Source of the DNA: Dyella sp. C9
Lineage (GTDB): Bacteria > Pseudomonadota > Gammaproteobacteria > Xanthomonadales > Rhodanobacteraceae
DNA: 64,000 nucleotides
Assembly (NCBI RefSeq): GCF_003332825.1
Contig: NZ_QIRF01000003.1
Span: forward strand, 62,001-126,000
Direction of reading: 5' to 3'
Shown here: positions 36,152 to 45,963 of the stretch, piece by piece
How the letters are laid out: every line of letters begins with the position of its first letter
Numbering within the stretch: position 1 is the stretch's first letter
Notes under the pieces: model-generated
The model's database searches: none
The model's input: the letters and a program-made list of their open reading frames with translations, nothing else
What the model was told of the DNA's origin: nothing
Position numbers and translations under genes: made by a program

Positions 36152-37309
36152 ATGCGTGAATCCTCACCCTACGGCCGCTCGCGCGGTTTCTCCATGATCG
36201 AACTGATGGTGACGATGGTGCTCGGCTCCATTGTCGTCGCCGGCATGGTCAGCCTGTTCATCTCGAGCAAGCAGTCGTTCCAGGTGCAGTCCGGCGACAA
36301 CTACCTGCAGGACAACATGCGCTTCGCTTCGGACCGCCTGGGCTGGGCTCTGCGGATGTCGAACTTCTGGGGTGGCGACTCCATCAGTGCCAACAACCTG
36401 ACGGTGGGATCTTCGGCCCCGTCGGCGATCACTGCGCTGGGCAAATGCAATGGCGCCTGGGCCACGGCGGTGGACCCGGGTACGACCGGCGGCGGTGGCG
36501 TTTTCGGCTATGACGGCGCGGCGACGTTCCCGTTCGACGCTACCTGCATCGGCGGTGCCGCCAACTACGTGCCGCAGTCGCCCGTGCTGGTGGTGCGCTA
36601 CGCCGATCCCCAGATGCTGCCGCCGGGACCGGCGGTCTCGGGTTTTGCGCCGGCCGAGTCCAGCACGATCAGCGGCAATCCGAGCGAAGTGTTCGTGCTG
36701 AGCGTGCCGGCTTCGTCCGCCCAGTTGTTCGCCGGGACGCCGCCGACCACGGATATTCCCGGCCTGCATCGTTACGCCTACCAGTATCACGTGGAGATGT
36801 ACTACCTGCAGCCCTGCGACGTGTATGCCAGTGGCAGTACGTGTTCGGCCAGCGCCGACAATGGCATGCCGCTGCCCACCCTGATGCGCCTGTCGCTGCA
36901 GGCCAATGGAACACTGAGCGCGCAGCCTGTGGTGGACGGCATCGAACAGCTCAATTTCGAATATGGCGTGGTGACGGATACAACCGGAGCCCAGCTGACG
37001 CCAACCTATGAAACCGCCACCGAGGTCACCAATGGTGGCCTGTGGGGCAGGGTGGTGTCGGTGCGGGTGTCCATCGTGGCGGTCAATCCGAGCCGCGATC
37101 TCAAGGTGCCGCATGGGCAGCTCATCACCTTGGGCACCTTGGGTACGTGCACGTACACCATCAACGTAGGCAGTGCTCCCACCACTACCGGGTGCCCGAA
37201 CTTCACGCCTTATGGCGACAAGCCTTGGCAGTTCACCCGTGTCGCGCAGTCGTTCATCGTGCAGTTGCGCAATCAGGCGCAGGAGCTGGGTTATGCGAAT
37301 GCTCAATAA
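36152..37309 (+). CDS. pilW: minor pilin PilW (plus-strand cluster)
   Basis: A 385-residue PilW, much longer than the minus-strand version. The leader ends GRSRG and the mature chain opens FSMIELMVTMVLGSIVVAG with Glu at +5. SLFISSKQSFQVQSGDNYLQ and the late LWGRVVSVRVSIVAV are PilW signatures. A GTG four codons earlier (36140) is an alternative start. It lies 16 bases after pilV. Confidence 0.87.
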   Translation: MRESSPYGRSRGFSMIELMVTMVLGSIVVAGMVSLFISSKQSFQVQSGDNYLQDNMRFASDRLGWALRMSNFWGGDSISANNLTVGSSAPSAITALGKCNGAWATAVDPGTTGGGGVFGYDGAATFPFDATCIGGAANYVPQSPVLVVRYADPQMLPPGPAVSGFAPAESSTISGNPSEVFVLSVPASSAQLFAGTPPTTDIPGLHRYAYQYHVEMYYLQPCDVYASGSTCSASADNGMPLPTLMRLSLQANGTLSAQPVVDGIEQLNFEYGVVTDTTGAQLTPTYETATEVTNGGLWGRVVSVRVSIVAVNPSRDLKVPHGQLITLGTLGTCTYTINVGSAPTTTGCPNFTPYGDKPWQFTRVAQSFIVQLRNQAQELGYANAQ

Positions 37310-38039
37310 CAAGGATGCCTGCACGGCCATGCGCGGCAAGTCGGTCGATCGGGGCCAGCGCGGCGTGGCGCTGTTCATGGGCATGATGCTGTTGCTCGTG
37401 CTCACCCTGGTGGCGCTGGTGGCCATGCGCAGCACCCTGCTGGACATGCGTGTGACCTCGTCCACGGCCACTCATCAGCAGGCATTTGAATCATCCGAGG
37501 CGGCTCGCGAAGTTCCGGAGGCGCTGTTGACTGCTTACGGCTACTACCACGGCTGGCCGGAGAGTTGGGGCGGCACCATTCCTGACGCGCAGTACCAGCT
37601 AAGCAGCACGTTTCTCAACCGGCCCAACTGGCTCAATCAGCTCAAGCCGAACGGATCCACCGGACTGCAGACCTCCTGCAACGGCGCGTTGGCGAACTTC
37701 ATTCTCAACGTGCCCTGCATTCCCGGGCAGACCGACGCCTACAACTACACCCCGTCACAGTGGGCGACCACCTTCATCATGGATACCTGCACCGACGGCT
37801 CGCCTGCGCCCTGCGCCTCGGCCAACCTGCAGGTGGTGAATGCCGTGGCCATCGTGCGCGACGGCGTATCGACCAACGCCGGATCTGGCGCCGCGGCCCA
37901 GCAGGGCTACGCGAGCATCGGCGTGGGAAGTGCCCGTGGTGGCGCCCTGCTGATGTTGCAGATCCGCAGCAGCTCCGTCGTGGCAGGTACCAGCCAGGCC
38001 GTGACCACCGCGCAGTATCGACTGAATATCGTGAATTGA
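37293..38039 (+). CDS. pilX: minor pilin PilX (plus-strand cluster)
   Basis: A 248-residue PilX-like pilin. The leader ends DRGQRG and the mature chain opens VALFMGMMLLLVLTLVALVA without Glu at +5, as is normal for PilX. SSTATHQQAFESSEAARE follows. The ATG at 37293 lies seven bases after AGGAG and overlaps the end of pilW by 17 bases. The head has two to three Cys pairs that may form disulfides. Confidence 0.85.
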   Translation: MRMLNNKDACTAMRGKSVDRGQRGVALFMGMMLLLVLTLVALVAMRSTLLDMRVTSSTATHQQAFESSEAAREVPEALLTAYGYYHGWPESWGGTIPDAQYQLSSTFLNRPNWLNQLKPNGSTGLQTSCNGALANFILNVPCIPGQTDAYNYTPSQWATTFIMDTCTDGSPAPCASANLQVVNAVAIVRDGVSTNAGSGAAAQQGYASIGVGSARGGALLMLQIRSSSVVAGTSQAVTTAQYRLNIVN

Positions 38040-38049
38040 GGACACCCGC

Positions 38050-41000
38050 GTGACCAAGTCCGGATTTCCCCTGCGTGGATGGTTGCTGGCGCTGCCTCTG
38101 CTGCTGCTGAGCGCCTTTGCCGTCTGGACGGTCGGCGCCGCAACGACGACGGCGACCGTCCCGACAGGGCCGATCTCGACGACCGTGAATGCCAACTTCA
38201 CGATGACCAATTACACGGCCTATCCCGCCGGCATCAATTCCTTGAGCGCGCCGGACGTGCCGCCGATCATCATGCTGGTGATGTCGCGCGACGAGCAGCT
38301 GTTCAACAAGGCGTACTCCGACTACACCGATCTGAACAACGACGGCACGCTGGACACGACCTACCTCGACTCGTTCACCTACAACGGCTATTTCGACCCG
38401 AACATCTGTTACTCCTATGGCACCATGCCGGCCGGCGGAACGGGGTTCTATGCAGCTGTCAGCGTGAGCGTCAACATCCACGAATGTCCGTCCGGGCAGA
38501 GTTACTGGAGTGGCAACTTCCTGAACTGGCTCGCGATGAGTCGCCTGGACATCGTGCGTTGGACGCTCTATGGCGGCATGCGCCAGATCGACACGGCTAC
38601 TGCGACGGTCCTTGAGCGCGCCGAGATCCCGGTGGACCTGCACTCCTGGGCCAAGGTCTATAGCGGCAGCGATATCGCCAACCTGGCACCGTTCTCCGGG
38701 ACCACCACGTTCTGCAATACCTCAGGCGGCTCAGTGTCGGCGACCTCGATGACGGCCGCTACCGCCTCGAATGGCAACATCAGCTCTACCGGCAAGTGGG
38801 GTAGCTTCGGCACGTCACTGTCCGGTGTCCAGAGCACGCCGTTCATCCGTACGGCGTCAGGCGCATGGAACGACTGGGCGGCCAATGCAAAGGTGCAGTG
38901 CTTCAACCGTACCGGTAATGCCGATGGCAATAACGTGGACAGTGCCAAACCCAGCGGTACGATCACGGACTATGTGGCCCGTGTGCAGGTTTGCCAGACG
39001 TCCAGCGGGTCGTCATCGACGCCGATCGAGTCGTTCTGCGTGCTCGAAAACACCGGAACCATGAAGCCCGAGGGCCTGTTGCAGAAATACAGCAAGGGCG
39101 ATGCTTACGAAAAGCATTTTGGCCTGGTGACGGCATCGGCAGTCAACGCACGCGGGCCGGGCCAGCTGAGGCGCAATGTGGGCATGCTCGCTGGCAATGG
39201 CGGCAACACCACCTATTGCCAAACTGACAGCACCGGCGCTGGCGACGACGACGAGTTCGACAGCAATACCGGCCAGTTCTGCTACAAGGAGCTCGCTCAG
39301 ACGCCATCCGAGGGCATCGTCTACTCGATCGACCGCTTTCAGATCACGGGTTGGCAGTACGAGTCCTCGGGCTCGGATGGTGGCTATTACGACTACGGTG
39401 ACAGCCCGTCGTCGACGGGTTGCTATGGGCCCAGCAATCCCTGGGGCGCACGCGGTTACCAGCTGCTGAAGACAACGACCATGTGCCCGGATTTTGGCAA
39501 TCCGATCGCAGCGGTCTACGCAACGGCCTTGCAGTACATCCAGGGCCAGTCGACACCTTCAACGGCGGATACCACGGGGCCTCTGCCCAACCCCGCATGG
39601 GTGGACCCGTATGGCACGCCGGCCGGCTCGTCGACGCAACGCAATGCAGAATGCGCGGCCTGCTCGATCGTGCTGATCAGCAGTGGCCTTAACACATTCG
39701 ATGCGCCAGGCACCCAGACGCTGCCGACCGTCAACAATCTCAGCAGCAACTTGTCGACCCTGATGAGCAGCATCCAGCAGGGCGAGGCGCTGAGTGGCAA
39801 CTACTTGCTTTCCACCTACTACACGGGCGGTACCGATACGGGCACGCTTACCGTGGGTGGAGCTACGACCAGCGACGTGGCCGCCTGTTCGTCAGCTGCG
39901 CTCAGCAGCCTCAATTCACTGGTCGGCATCTGTAATGGCGCTCCGGGCCAACAGGGCGGTTATCTGTTCGCGGGGCTTAGCCTTGGTGCATGGAATGCAT
40001 CTGGTCTCGCACCTATCCGCACCGATGGGCATGTACCTGGCACTTTCCAGATCAAGACCTTCGCCGTGGCCTTGTCGGACAACCTGCCCTCATTCAGCAT
40101 TCCGGTTGGAACGAGCGGCACCATTTCGCTGGCGCCGAGTTGCCGCGCGAGTGCGGACGGCACGAATTACACGACGTGCTTCATTGGCAGTGTGCAGATC
40201 GGCGCGCAGAGCGATTACAACCTGAGCGCCACGAAGACAGGGTGGAATACCTACGGCTTGATACCCACCACGGCCTATCCGAACGTGGGCAGCTTCTATT
40301 TTGTCTGGGAAGATTCGCAGTACGGCTCGGACCACGACCAGGACGCCAACAACCTCATTTCCTATTGCGTCGGCGCCAGCTGCAACATGCCCTCTGTCGT
40401 GAATACGGCGAGCGGCGCGGTGGCCATCTGCGACCCGGCGGTGTTCAACGGCTCCATATCGTCCAAGACCTCGACGACCACCTATTCGACGACGACCAGC
40501 AGCCAGGCGTGCAATGCCAATGGCACCCTATCATTCACGCCTGGGGCCAATGACGTGGTGATCCGCAACCAGCTCGTGGCCTACAGTTCGGGCGACATGT
40601 TTGTCGGTTACGAGATCAGTGGTACGGGCACGACGGACGGCCTGCATGAAATGTTCATGTCCAATGGCGGTGGCTCGAGCAGCGCCACGCAGAACGGTGC
40701 CGCATTCAACTGCAATCTCATGGGCGGCGTTCTTGCGGGGTTCTCCAATTATCCCGGCGACTGCAAGAGCGCTCCCGTTGTCGATCATTACACGCTGGGC
40801 ACCACGTCACCGGTGCAACCCCTGCAAACGCCTCTCTGGTACGGTGCCAAGTACAGCGGCTTCACCGGTACGCTGCCTTCGCTGCCGGCCGGGCAGGACC
40901 CTTCCAACTACTTCTTCGCCCGCAATGCGGGCCAGTTGAAGGCGCAGCTGGACTCGGTGTTCCAGTCGATCACCTCGCTGGCGGCCAACAACTTCGGCAA

Positions 41001-43947
41001 CGCTACCACGCCTTCGTCGAGCAATGACGTGCAGGGCAACGGCCTGGCCTACCAGGTCCAGTACTACATGCAGCGCAACGGCATCAACTGGACCGGCGAC
41101 TTGCTGGCGTTGTGGACGGATGCTAACGGCTATCAGCGCGAAGGCACGATGAGCCAGACCGGCAATGAAGAGCTGGACGCCAGCGCTAACTACGTCGTCA
41201 ACGGGCCGGATTCCTCTCAGGGTGCGTTGCCTGGCGCCATGGCGCAGTACCGGTGCAAAGCCTCGACCGCACTGCTGCAGGCGTTGCAGGCCGGTGGGTT
41301 CACCCCGGTGGGCAATAGCGCCTGTACGGAGGTGAATGCTGTTTCCAATCCGCTGGTCCCGGCCTGGGATGCGGATACCTTGTTGAACGCCTATTACGAC
41401 CCGACCACCACAGCGGGGCAGTCGGCCATCACAAACGTGTCCGTACAACGCAGCTACACCGCCGATTCCGGAAGTGGGAGCGGCGTAGGTAGTCGCTACA
41501 TCTTCACCTATCTTCCCACCGTGTCGTCCGGTAATTGGGCGCCGAATGGCGGCAACGCCACGGGCACGATCACCAATGGTATCCAGACCGACTTCGTGTG
41601 GAACGACAGCAGCTGCAGTTCCACTGGCGTCTATACGCCGGGGGCGCAGGCTGGGTTCTGCGGGACCTACAGCACTGCCAATAAAGTGCGTTCCGGCAAC
41701 TACAGTCTGCTGAACGAGCAGAGCCCCACTCTCGCCAAGGAGCTGGTCAACTGGGTGCGCGGCGTGGAGTCGCCGGACTATCGCAGTCGCACGACGGTGT
41801 CGAGTACCAGCGCCAACACCTTCCGCCTGGGTGACATCATCGACTCGTCGCCGATGATCGTGGGTACGCCGGCGGAGTCCTACGACACGCTGTACAACAG
41901 CGCCAGCTACGGCGCCTTCCGTCTGAACTACTCCAATCGCCGCCAGATGGTGTACGTCGGCGGCAACGACGGCATGCTGCACGCATTCAACGGCGGCTTC
42001 TACGTTCCGTCCCAGACCGTGGCGACGGTGGGGGGAAGCTCGACAGGCAATGCCGACCCGACGGTTTATCGCCAGCTGCCGTCGGGGCTGGGCCTGAGCT
42101 CCGGTGACACCAATCACACCTACGGCAACAACTGGACACTGGGCCAGGAGGTATGGGCGTTCATCCCGGGCAACCTGTTGCCTCATCTACGCTGGATGGC
42201 CGACAAGAACTATACCCACGTGTTCTATGTCGATGGTTCACCCGTGGCCAGCGACGTGCAGTTGTGGGGTACCGGTTCGAGCACGTCGTGCCAGGCCGGC
42301 CAGGCTGCGGCGGCGGATATCGATGCGTCCGGGCATGTCTGCGGCTGGGGTACGGTGATCGTTGTGCCGTTCCGCCTTGGCGGCGGCTACATCCAGGTGG
42401 ACACGGTCGGTAGCGACAACAACGCCACAGCCAACCTGCAGACATCCAATCCTGCCTATGTGGTGCTGGACGTGACCGATCCTGAGCAGCCGCCCACGGT
42501 GCTGGGCGAGATCACCACGGCGGCCTTCAACGCCACCACATCCACCTATACCACGGGCACGTTCACCACGTCGGCACCGTCGTTCGTGGCGCACCGCGAG
42601 TCGGACGGCGTGACGCACTTCCTGCTCGCGATCGGCTCGGGCCCCGGTGACGATGGCGGCCCGATCCCCAGCACGAACTCGACGGGCATCCCGAACAATG
42701 TCCTGTGGTGCGGCACCACGCAGACGGCCGGCAACAAGGTGGTCCAGGCGCCCTGCGGTGGCAACCTCAGCGTGTCTGTCTATGACCTTGCGCAGATGGT
42801 CAAGGGCACCAGCACGCCGGTAACGACGCTCACTGGACCCGCCAACAGCTTTGCCGGTGACATGGTCGCGTCGGACTTCAACCTGAACTTCAGCGACGAG
42901 GCGGTGTACTTCGGCGTGGTGACCAATCCGACGACGACCACCACCAACGGCACCTATACCGACAAGACACCCTTCTCGGGGGCGCTGTACAAGCTGGACA
43001 TGAACACCGGACCTACCACGCTCAAGGGCCAGCCGAGCACGCCCGATGTCAGTGACCCGAGTACCTGGGCATTGAAGTTGGTGATCAACAACGGCCAGCC
43101 GGTGACGATCCGGCCGACGTTGGCGACCGACAGCTCCGGGCGTCCGATGATCTATTTCGGTACGGGCCGCTCCTATACGCAGGACGATGACAGTGGCAGT
43201 TCGCTGCAGGGTACTCAGCAGCAGTACATCTACGGCGTCGCTGACGTGAGCCTGATGACCGGGCTTCCGGCCAATTGCGTGACCCTGCCCGTCAGCACGA
43301 GCTCGTTGTTCAACGCATCCACGACGACCCTGGGAACCACCGGGACGATCACCGTGGGAACGGGAAGCGGACTGTCCAACGCCTCGAGCGTGACCGACAT
43401 CAATCAGCTGACGACCGCGTTGACCTCGGTGGACACCACGGCAACCGATGCGAACTACCAGTGCTACCTGTACAACGGCTGGAGTTATGCGTTGACGCCG
43501 GGAGTGTTGCCCTCGACGACGGGCGGCACGCCCACCGCAGCCCAGGCGCAGCCGTCCGAGCGCGTGGTGAGCAGCCAGGTCCTGTACTCACAGATCCTGC
43601 TGACGCCGACCTATATCCCGCCCGGCGCGGCGGCGATCGCGGCAGCCAATTCGACCGTGTGCAATCCGGTGCCGGTGCCGGGTACCAGCAACCTTTATGG
43701 CATGGACTATCTGACGGGCACCGCGAATGTCGCCATGGCGGGGTCGTTCGGTTCGGTGAAGGGCATAGTCAGTACGTCCGTCGGCCTCGGCAGCGGTCTG
43801 GCCTCGTCGCCCGTGTTGCATACCGGTAACGGGACCGTGACGGCCGCCCTTGGCCTGAGTGGCGGAACCACCCTGCAGAACGTCAGTGGCATGACCACTC
43901 CAAACAATGCCGAAATTTCCTGGCGTGAACCGGCGACCAATCAATGA
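38050..43947 (+). CDS. pilY1: PilY1-type pilus tip adhesin, large form
   Basis: A 1965-residue exported protein starting with GTG; signal peptide ends TVGAA. Near the N terminus YTDLNNDGTLD (about 93-103) is a calcium-type loop. A long Thr/Ser/Gly-rich region follows. The PilY1 propeller begins near residue 1255 with RLGDIIDSSPMIVG and MVYVGGNDGMLHAFNG, then FIPGNLLPHLRW. The propeller calcium-loop position appears as DFNLNFSDEAVYFG (about 1612), a variant of the usual DxDxDG form. No lectin-like domain was seen, unlike the minus-strand paralogue. It ends with a four-base overlap into pilE. Confidence 0.9.
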   Translation: MTKSGFPLRGWLLALPLLLLSAFAVWTVGAATTTATVPTGPISTTVNANFTMTNYTAYPAGINSLSAPDVPPIIMLVMSRDEQLFNKAYSDYTDLNNDGTLDTTYLDSFTYNGYFDPNICYSYGTMPAGGTGFYAAVSVSVNIHECPSGQSYWSGNFLNWLAMSRLDIVRWTLYGGMRQIDTATATVLERAEIPVDLHSWAKVYSGSDIANLAPFSGTTTFCNTSGGSVSATSMTAATASNGNISSTGKWGSFGTSLSGVQSTPFIRTASGAWNDWAANAKVQCFNRTGNADGNNVDSAKPSGTITDYVARVQVCQTSSGSSSTPIESFCVLENTGTMKPEGLLQKYSKGDAYEKHFGLVTASAVNARGPGQLRRNVGMLAGNGGNTTYCQTDSTGAGDDDEFDSNTGQFCYKELAQTPSEGIVYSIDRFQITGWQYESSGSDGGYYDYGDSPSSTGCYGPSNPWGARGYQLLKTTTMCPDFGNPIAAVYATALQYIQGQSTPSTADTTGPLPNPAWVDPYGTPAGSSTQRNAECAACSIVLISSGLNTFDAPGTQTLPTVNNLSSNLSTLMSSIQQGEALSGNYLLSTYYTGGTDTGTLTVGGATTSDVAACSSAALSSLNSLVGICNGAPGQQGGYLFAGLSLGAWNASGLAPIRTDGHVPGTFQIKTFAVALSDNLPSFSIPVGTSGTISLAPSCRASADGTNYTTCFIGSVQIGAQSDYNLSATKTGWNTYGLIPTTAYPNVGSFYFVWEDSQYGSDHDQDANNLISYCVGASCNMPSVVNTASGAVAICDPAVFNGSISSKTSTTTYSTTTSSQACNANGTLSFTPGANDVVIRNQLVAYSSGDMFVGYEISGTGTTDGLHEMFMSNGGGSSSATQNGAAFNCNLMGGVLAGFSNYPGDCKSAPVVDHYTLGTTSPVQPLQTPLWYGAKYSGFTGTLPSLPAGQDPSNYFFARNAGQLKAQLDSVFQSITSLAANNFGNATTPSSSNDVQGNGLAYQVQYYMQRNGINWTGDLLALWTDANGYQREGTMSQTGNEELDASANYVVNGPDSSQGALPGAMAQYRCKASTALLQALQAGGFTPVGNSACTEVNAVSNPLVPAWDADTLLNAYYDPTTTAGQSAITNVSVQRSYTADSGSGSGVGSRYIFTYLPTVSSGNWAPNGGNATGTITNGIQTDFVWNDSSCSSTGVYTPGAQAGFCGTYSTANKVRSGNYSLLNEQSPTLAKELVNWVRGVESPDYRSRTTVSSTSANTFRLGDIIDSSPMIVGTPAESYDTLYNSASYGAFRLNYSNRRQMVYVGGNDGMLHAFNGGFYVPSQTVATVGGSSTGNADPTVYRQLPSGLGLSSGDTNHTYGNNWTLGQEVWAFIPGNLLPHLRWMADKNYTHVFYVDGSPVASDVQLWGTGSSTSCQAGQAAAADIDASGHVCGWGTVIVVPFRLGGGYIQVDTVGSDNNATANLQTSNPAYVVLDVTDPEQPPTVLGEITTAAFNATTSTYTTGTFTTSAPSFVAHRESDGVTHFLLAIGSGPGDDGGPIPSTNSTGIPNNVLWCGTTQTAGNKVVQAPCGGNLSVSVYDLAQMVKGTSTPVTTLTGPANSFAGDMVASDFNLNFSDEAVYFGVVTNPTTTTTNGTYTDKTPFSGALYKLDMNTGPTTLKGQPSTPDVSDPSTWALKLVINNGQPVTIRPTLATDSSGRPMIYFGTGRSYTQDDDSGSSLQGTQQQYIYGVADVSLMTGLPANCVTLPVSTSSLFNASTTTLGTTGTITVGTGSGLSNASSVTDINQLTTALTSVDTTATDANYQCYLYNGWSYALTPGVLPSTTGGTPTAAQAQPSERVVSSQVLYSQILLTPTYIPPGAAAIAAANSTVCNPVPVPGTSNLYGMDYLTGTANVAMAGSFGSVKGIVSTSVGLGSGLASSPVLHTGNGTVTAALGLSGGTTLQNVSGMTTPNNAEISWREPATNQ

Positions 43948-44366
43948 AGATGAAATCCTCATCCACCCGCGGTTTCAGCCTGATTGAACTGCTTGTTACG
44001 GTGATTATCCTGTCCGTGCTTGCCGCCATTGCCATACCGAGTTATTGGCAGTACGTGACACGGGGGCGTCGCACCGACGCGACCCGGGCCTTGCAGGATG
44101 TGGCTTCGCGGGAGGAGAGCTATTTCTTTTCCAACAGTGCCTACACCTCGTCCCCGACCGCGCTTGGTATCAGCTCTCCGACCATGTACAGCCCGTTCTA
44201 TACGGTGAGCGTGGTCTCGGCCAGTACCACGGCTTACGTGGCGCAGGCAGTGCCGATCAGCACCCAGGCGAAGGACACGGCATGCGCCACGCTATCGATC
44301 AATCAGGCGGGAAGTCAGATGACCACGGGCACGGCTACGCCCGCTACCTGCTGGGGCTCTCAGTAA
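43944..44366 (+). CDS. pilE: type IV pilin-like protein PilE (plus-strand cluster)
   Basis: A 140-residue prepilin with a short leader MKMKSSSTRG and mature start FSLIELLVTVIILSVLAAIA with Glu at +5. YVTRGRRTDATRALQDVASRE is the usual PilE continuation. A C-terminal Cys pair (DTACAT and ATCWGSQ) likely forms the D-loop disulfide. The ATG overlaps the pilY1 stop (ATGA). Confidence 0.9.
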   Translation: MKMKSSSTRGFSLIELLVTVIILSVLAAIAIPSYWQYVTRGRRTDATRALQDVASREESYFFSNSAYTSSPTALGISSPTMYSPFYTVSVVSASTTAYVAQAVPISTQAKDTACATLSINQAGSQMTTGTATPATCWGSQ

Positions 44367-44462
44367 GCGGCGTGCGTAGGCCGGCCTGTCTTGCGGGCCG
44401 CACGGGCACGGTGTTGCATTCATGTGGCAATGATCATGGGCAAGGGTTTCTGGGTGACCGAT

Positions 44463-45062
44463 ATGGCTGACAGGACGATTCGACCGCGCTCCCTGCGCAC
44501 GCTGGGGGAGCGAGGCTTCACCCTTATCGAGCTGGTGGTGGCGCTGGTGGTGGCCGCCATCCTCATAGGATTCGCCATCCCGGCCATGCATACCTACATC
44601 CAGAACAACCGCGTGGTGGCGCAGGCCAACGGCCTGATCGCCGACCTGCAGTACGCGCGCGGCGAGGCGGTGGCGACGCACGGTTATATCTCGGTTTGTC
44701 CTTTGGCCAGCGCCGGCGGCAACTCGTGCGATACGACGGATGGCAGCTATGCCCAGGGTTGGATGGTGTTCACCACGTCGGGACCAGGCACCAACTACAA
44801 CAGTACGACTGGCACAGTGCTGCGGGTGCAGATGGCCCCGACCACGACGACGGTCAACGCGAATTCCAACGGCATCTTGACGTATGACTCGTACGGCCAG
44901 CTATGGGCCTCGAATCAGGTCTCGGGGACATCGTTTACCGTATGTGCGATATCCAGCGGCACTTCGGGGTCGAGCGCGATCGTTGGGTCGATGGTCAATG
45001 TCTCGTCTTCAGGACGGATAGTGTCGATGCCGCCGCAAACCTCGTACTGCAGTTCGACCTGA
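44463..45062 (+). CDS. fimT: FimT/GspH-type pseudopilin (plus-strand cluster)
   Basis: A 199-residue pseudopilin closing the second operon. The leader MADRTIRPRSLRTLGERG precedes FTLIELVVALVVAAILIGFA with Glu at +5; ANGLIADLQYARGEAVATHG and GWMVFTT are GspH/FimT features. Upstream in-frame ATGs at 44430 and 44436 would lengthen the leader; I prefer 44463 for a normal leader. Unlike the minus cluster, where fimT is first, here it is last. A terminator follows. Confidence 0.87.
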   Translation: MADRTIRPRSLRTLGERGFTLIELVVALVVAAILIGFAIPAMHTYIQNNRVVAQANGLIADLQYARGEAVATHGYISVCPLASAGGNSCDTTDGSYAQGWMVFTTSGPGTNYNSTTGTVLRVQMAPTTTTVNANSNGILTYDSYGQLWASNQVSGTSFTVCAISSGTSGSSAIVGSMVNVSSSGRIVSMPPQTSYCSST

Positions 45063-45083
45063 ATTCGTCGGGCTGGAGAACAG

Positions 45084-45110
45084 AAGGGGCCTTGTGGCCC
45101 CTTTTCGTTT
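45084..45110. terminator. rho-independent terminator of plus-strand pilus operon
   Basis: AAGGGGCC pairs with GGCCCCTT around TTGT, followed by TTCGTTTT. The opposing piuC gene ends at 45129, so the hairpin may serve both directions. Confidence 0.85.
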
Positions 45111-45128
45111 TGCACGCGCAGTTACCCT

Positions 45129-45806
45129 TCAGCTTTCGGCCCATTGCCTGAGCAGGTTGTGATACACGCCGGTGAGTTGCAGCACGGCGTCGGGAGAGGC
45201 CTGGCTGCGGGTGAGAGTCTGGATGGAGGTGTCCAGCTCGAACAGCAGTCGCCGCTTCGCGTCGTCGCGCACCAGGCTCTGCACCCAGAAGAAGGCGGCG
45301 ATGCGCGCACCCCGTGTCACCGGCGCCACGCGGTGCAGGCTGCTGGAAGGGTAGATGATGATGTCCCCGGCGGGCAGCTTCACCTCATGCTCGCCGTAGG
45401 TGTCGCTGATGATCAGCTCGCCGCCGTCGTAGTCTTCGGGCTCGGCGAGGAACAGCGTGCAGGAGATGTCGCTGCGCAGCTGCTCGCCGCCGGGCAGTGA
45501 CATGACGGCACCATCCACGTGGAAGCCGTACTGGCCGCCGCCTTCGTAGCGGTTGAAGCGCGGCATCAGCGTGCGCAGCGGCAGCGTGGCAGCGTGGTAT
45601 TGCGGATGACGCCCCAGGGCCGCGAGCACCTCTCGCCCCAGTTCCTCGCGCAGCGGGGAGCTGTCGGGCAACTGCAGGTTGCGCTTGACCTTGGCGCCTT
45701 GGGGGCCAACGGTTTCGCGGCCATCGGTCCAGTCGGCTGCATCCAGCTCGGCGCGTAAGCGCGAGACCTGCGCGTGATCGAGGATGTTGGGGATGTGCAG
45801 CAGCAT
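45129..45806 (-). CDS. piuC: PKHD-type Fe(II)/2-oxoglutarate hydroxylase PiuC
   Basis: A 225-residue non-heme iron dioxygenase of the PiuC/YbiX group, which is co-regulated with siderophore receptors. Iron ligands are His96 and Asp98 (GFHVDGAVM) and His158 (SSLHRVAPV), and Arg168 should bind 2-oxoglutarate. It lies downstream of a Fiu-type receptor on the same strand, with a repeat-bearing 157-base spacer. The same receptor-hydroxylase pairing occurs in E. coli (fiu-ybiX) and Pseudomonas. The substrate is not established. Confidence 0.94.
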   Translation of the reverse strand: MLLHIPNILDHAQVSRLRAELDAADWTDGRETVGPQGAKVKRNLQLPDSSPLREELGREVLAALGRHPQYHAATLPLRTLMPRFNRYEGGGQYGFHVDGAVMSLPGGEQLRSDISCTLFLAEPEDYDGGELIISDTYGEHEVKLPAGDIIIYPSSSLHRVAPVTRGARIAAFFWVQSLVRDDAKRRLLFELDTSIQTLTRSQASPDAVLQLTGVYHNLLRQWAES

Positions 45807-45845
45807 GGCGGGTTCCCGTGGTGAGGCAGCCTATCGTCGTGCCAG

Positions 45846-45952
45846 TGAAGGCTGGAATCCAGCGCCTGGTGCCGTCGGCTGGAGGCTGGGGATCCAGCAT
45901 CTTCATGAATCAATCGGCGCTGGATCCCAGCCTCCGCCGGGATGACGGTCGG
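45846..45952. repeat. dispersed-repeat-like inverted elements between receptor and piuC
   Basis: GGCTGGAATCCAGC (45850-45863), GGAGGCTGGGGATCCAGC (45881-45898) and its inverse GCTGGATCCCAGCCTCC (45919-45935) form stacked hairpins, followed by GCCGGGATGACGG. Similar CAGCC...GGGATGACGG units are, from memory, common intergenic repeats in xanthomonads. The hairpin could protect or separate the receptor and piuC messages. Confidence 0.6.
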
Positions 45953-45963
45953 TCAGTGGTCCA

